In this document: positions 4,899-5,753 of the stretch, piece by piece
How positions within the stretch are numbered: the first letter of the stretch is position 1
Layout: each line of letters starts with the position of its first letter
Assembly: GCA_027357125.1 (NCBI GenBank)
Contig: DAHVVW010000147.1
Coordinates: 1-5,753, forward strand
Source of the DNA: Clostridiales bacterium
GTDB taxonomy: Bacteria > Bacillota > Desulfitobacteriia > Desulfitobacteriales > Desulfitobacteriaceae
Length of the DNA: 5,753 nucleotides
Reading direction: 5' to 3'
Program-made: the position numbers and the translations under genes
Notes under the pieces: model-generated
Told to the model about the DNA's origin: nothing
Databases searched by the model: none
Seen by the model: the letters and a program-made list of their open reading frames with translations, nothing else

Positions 4899-5753
4899 AT
4901 GAGAGATCTATTTAAGGCTGCACTCAAGAGGACAGAATTGTCCAGTGGTGTAATTTTAGCCTTTATGATCATTCTTAACATTATTTTGCAGCCAAAATTT
5001 CTCACTTTCCGGGTTTTTTATTCCAACATTGAGACATTTACCCCTCTAATCCTAGTGAGTATGGCCCAGGCCATCATTGTAATTGTTGGAGGCCTCGACT
5101 TGTCTGTCGGAAGCGCTATTTCTTTACTTAATTGTTTTATGGCCACGTTCATGATGGATTCTCTGGAAAATGCCGTTCTAGTCAGTGTTATGGCTTTTGG
5201 AATTGCCTTCTTAATGGGATTGATTAACGGTACAGTATTCGGGTATCTTCGTCTCCCGCCGATGATTGCAAGTTTTGCGACCGCTGCCATCTGGTTTGGA
5301 GCCGCTCTCTTTTTACGTCCCCAGCCTGGAGGGTACATTCCAACCTGGGTGAGCTCATTCTATGATTACAAGATATGGGTGATTCCTGTACCGCTTTTGT
5401 TTATTTTCCTAGCCTTCGGTCTTTGGCGCTTAATCCTTAACCGACGGCTTGGTAAATACATCTACGCTGTCGGAAGTAATCCTGCCGGCGCTTATTCCAG
5501 TGGTATCAGTACCGGGAAAATTCGGATTATGGCGTACTTACTGGCATATATCCTTGTGTTTTTAGCTGCTTTTTCCATTACAGCGCAGACATCTTCCGGA
5601 GATCCTTATATGGGTGGAGCCTATACGTTGACTTCGGTTGCGGCAGTTGTCGTTGGAGGGGTCTCCCTCCAAGGTGGGAGAGGAAGTCTTCTGGGCCCGC
5701 TCATGGGTGCGCTTGTTATGAGTCTGGTTATTAACGTCATTTATTTCGCGAAT
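4899..5753 (+). CDS. ABC sugar importer permease, RbsC-like (BPD_transp_2), 3' end cut by the window
   Basis: The 285 visible codons encode a hydrophobic membrane protein that forms the translocation pore, probably as a dimer, for the solute delivered by the upstream binding protein. After a short basic N-terminus (MRDLFKAALKR) come successive hydrophobic segments. The family hallmark VGGLDLSVGSAISL is at about residues 63-76. Further landmarks are INGTVFGYLRLPPMIASFAT (about 109-128), the cytoplasmic loop RRLGKYIYAVGSNPAGAYSSGIS that contacts the ATPase (about 182-204), and VAAVVVGGVSLQGGRGSLLGPLMGAL (near 247-272). Relatives are about 310-340 residues long, so perhaps 30-50 are missing beyond the edge. 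This is true truncation by the window, because no stop codon or frameshift is seen. It is 21 bp from the ATPase gene and surely co-transcribed. A second permease or a sugar-metabolising enzyme may follow outside the window. Confidence 0.92.
   Translation, partial: MRDLFKAALKRTELSSGVILAFMIILNIILQPKFLTFRVFYSNIETFTPLILVSMAQAIIVIVGGLDLSVGSAISLLNCFMATFMMDSLENAVLVSVMAFGIAFLMGLINGTVFGYLRLPPMIASFATAAIWFGAALFLRPQPGGYIPTWVSSFYDYKIWVIPVPLLFIFLAFGLWRLILNRRLGKYIYAVGSNPAGAYSSGISTGKIRIMAYLLAYILVFLAAFSITAQTSSGDPYMGGAYTLTSVAAVVVGGVSLQGGRGSLLGPLMGALVMSLVINVIYFAN

Noticed and set aside
5018..5338. 106-codon minus-strand frame opposite the permease
   Set aside because: It is a shadow of the permease gene; the plus-strand product carries the VGGLDLSVGS hallmark and the correct hydrophobic pattern.

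Overview
The window looks like a piece of a low-to-mid GC Firmicute chromosome. Evidence for this is the strong purine-rich Shine-Dalgarno sequences (AGGGGGG, AAGGGGGG, GGAGGG), the lipoprotein signal of the binding protein, and protein sequences resembling those of clostridial relatives such as Desulfitobacterium or Desulfosporosinus. The genus is an impression from sequence style and was not tested. I find no CRISPR array, tRNA, rRNA or phage module.

Layout. Positions 1-321 hold no confident gene. They contain an open but anonymous minus-strand frame running off the left edge, the probable left end of an insertion sequence, two identical 14-bp direct repeats, and candidate promoters. Positions 322-2076 encode a full-length DDE transposase of the IS4 superfamily, most like IS1634-family enzymes, with a complete catalytic set. 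Matching imperfect inverted repeats at 149-195 and 2106-2152 suggest that the whole element spans about 149-2152 (2.0 kb).

From 2187 to the right edge lies an operon for an ABC importer of the ribose/galactose (CUT2) type, in the same direction as the transposase. It encodes a lipoprotein substrate-binding protein (2187-3281), a double-domain ATPase (3381-4877) and a membrane permease (4899 to beyond 5753, cut by the window). The binding protein should capture the solute outside the membrane and deliver it to a permease dimer. The fused ATPase powers import, apparently with one competent and one degenerate ATP site. The substrate cannot be read from the sequence; a sugar or sugar-like compound is the family expectation.

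The points most worth a second look concern regulation. The inferred right end of the insertion sequence is only 34 bp from the binding-protein start codon. No convincing terminator separates the transposase from the operon, and a perfect 14-bp palindrome fills part of that short gap. A strong hairpin without a T-tract lies between the binding-protein and ATPase genes and probably sets their relative expression. I see no clearly novel multi-gene system; this is a common transporter type with an insertion sequence at its front door.
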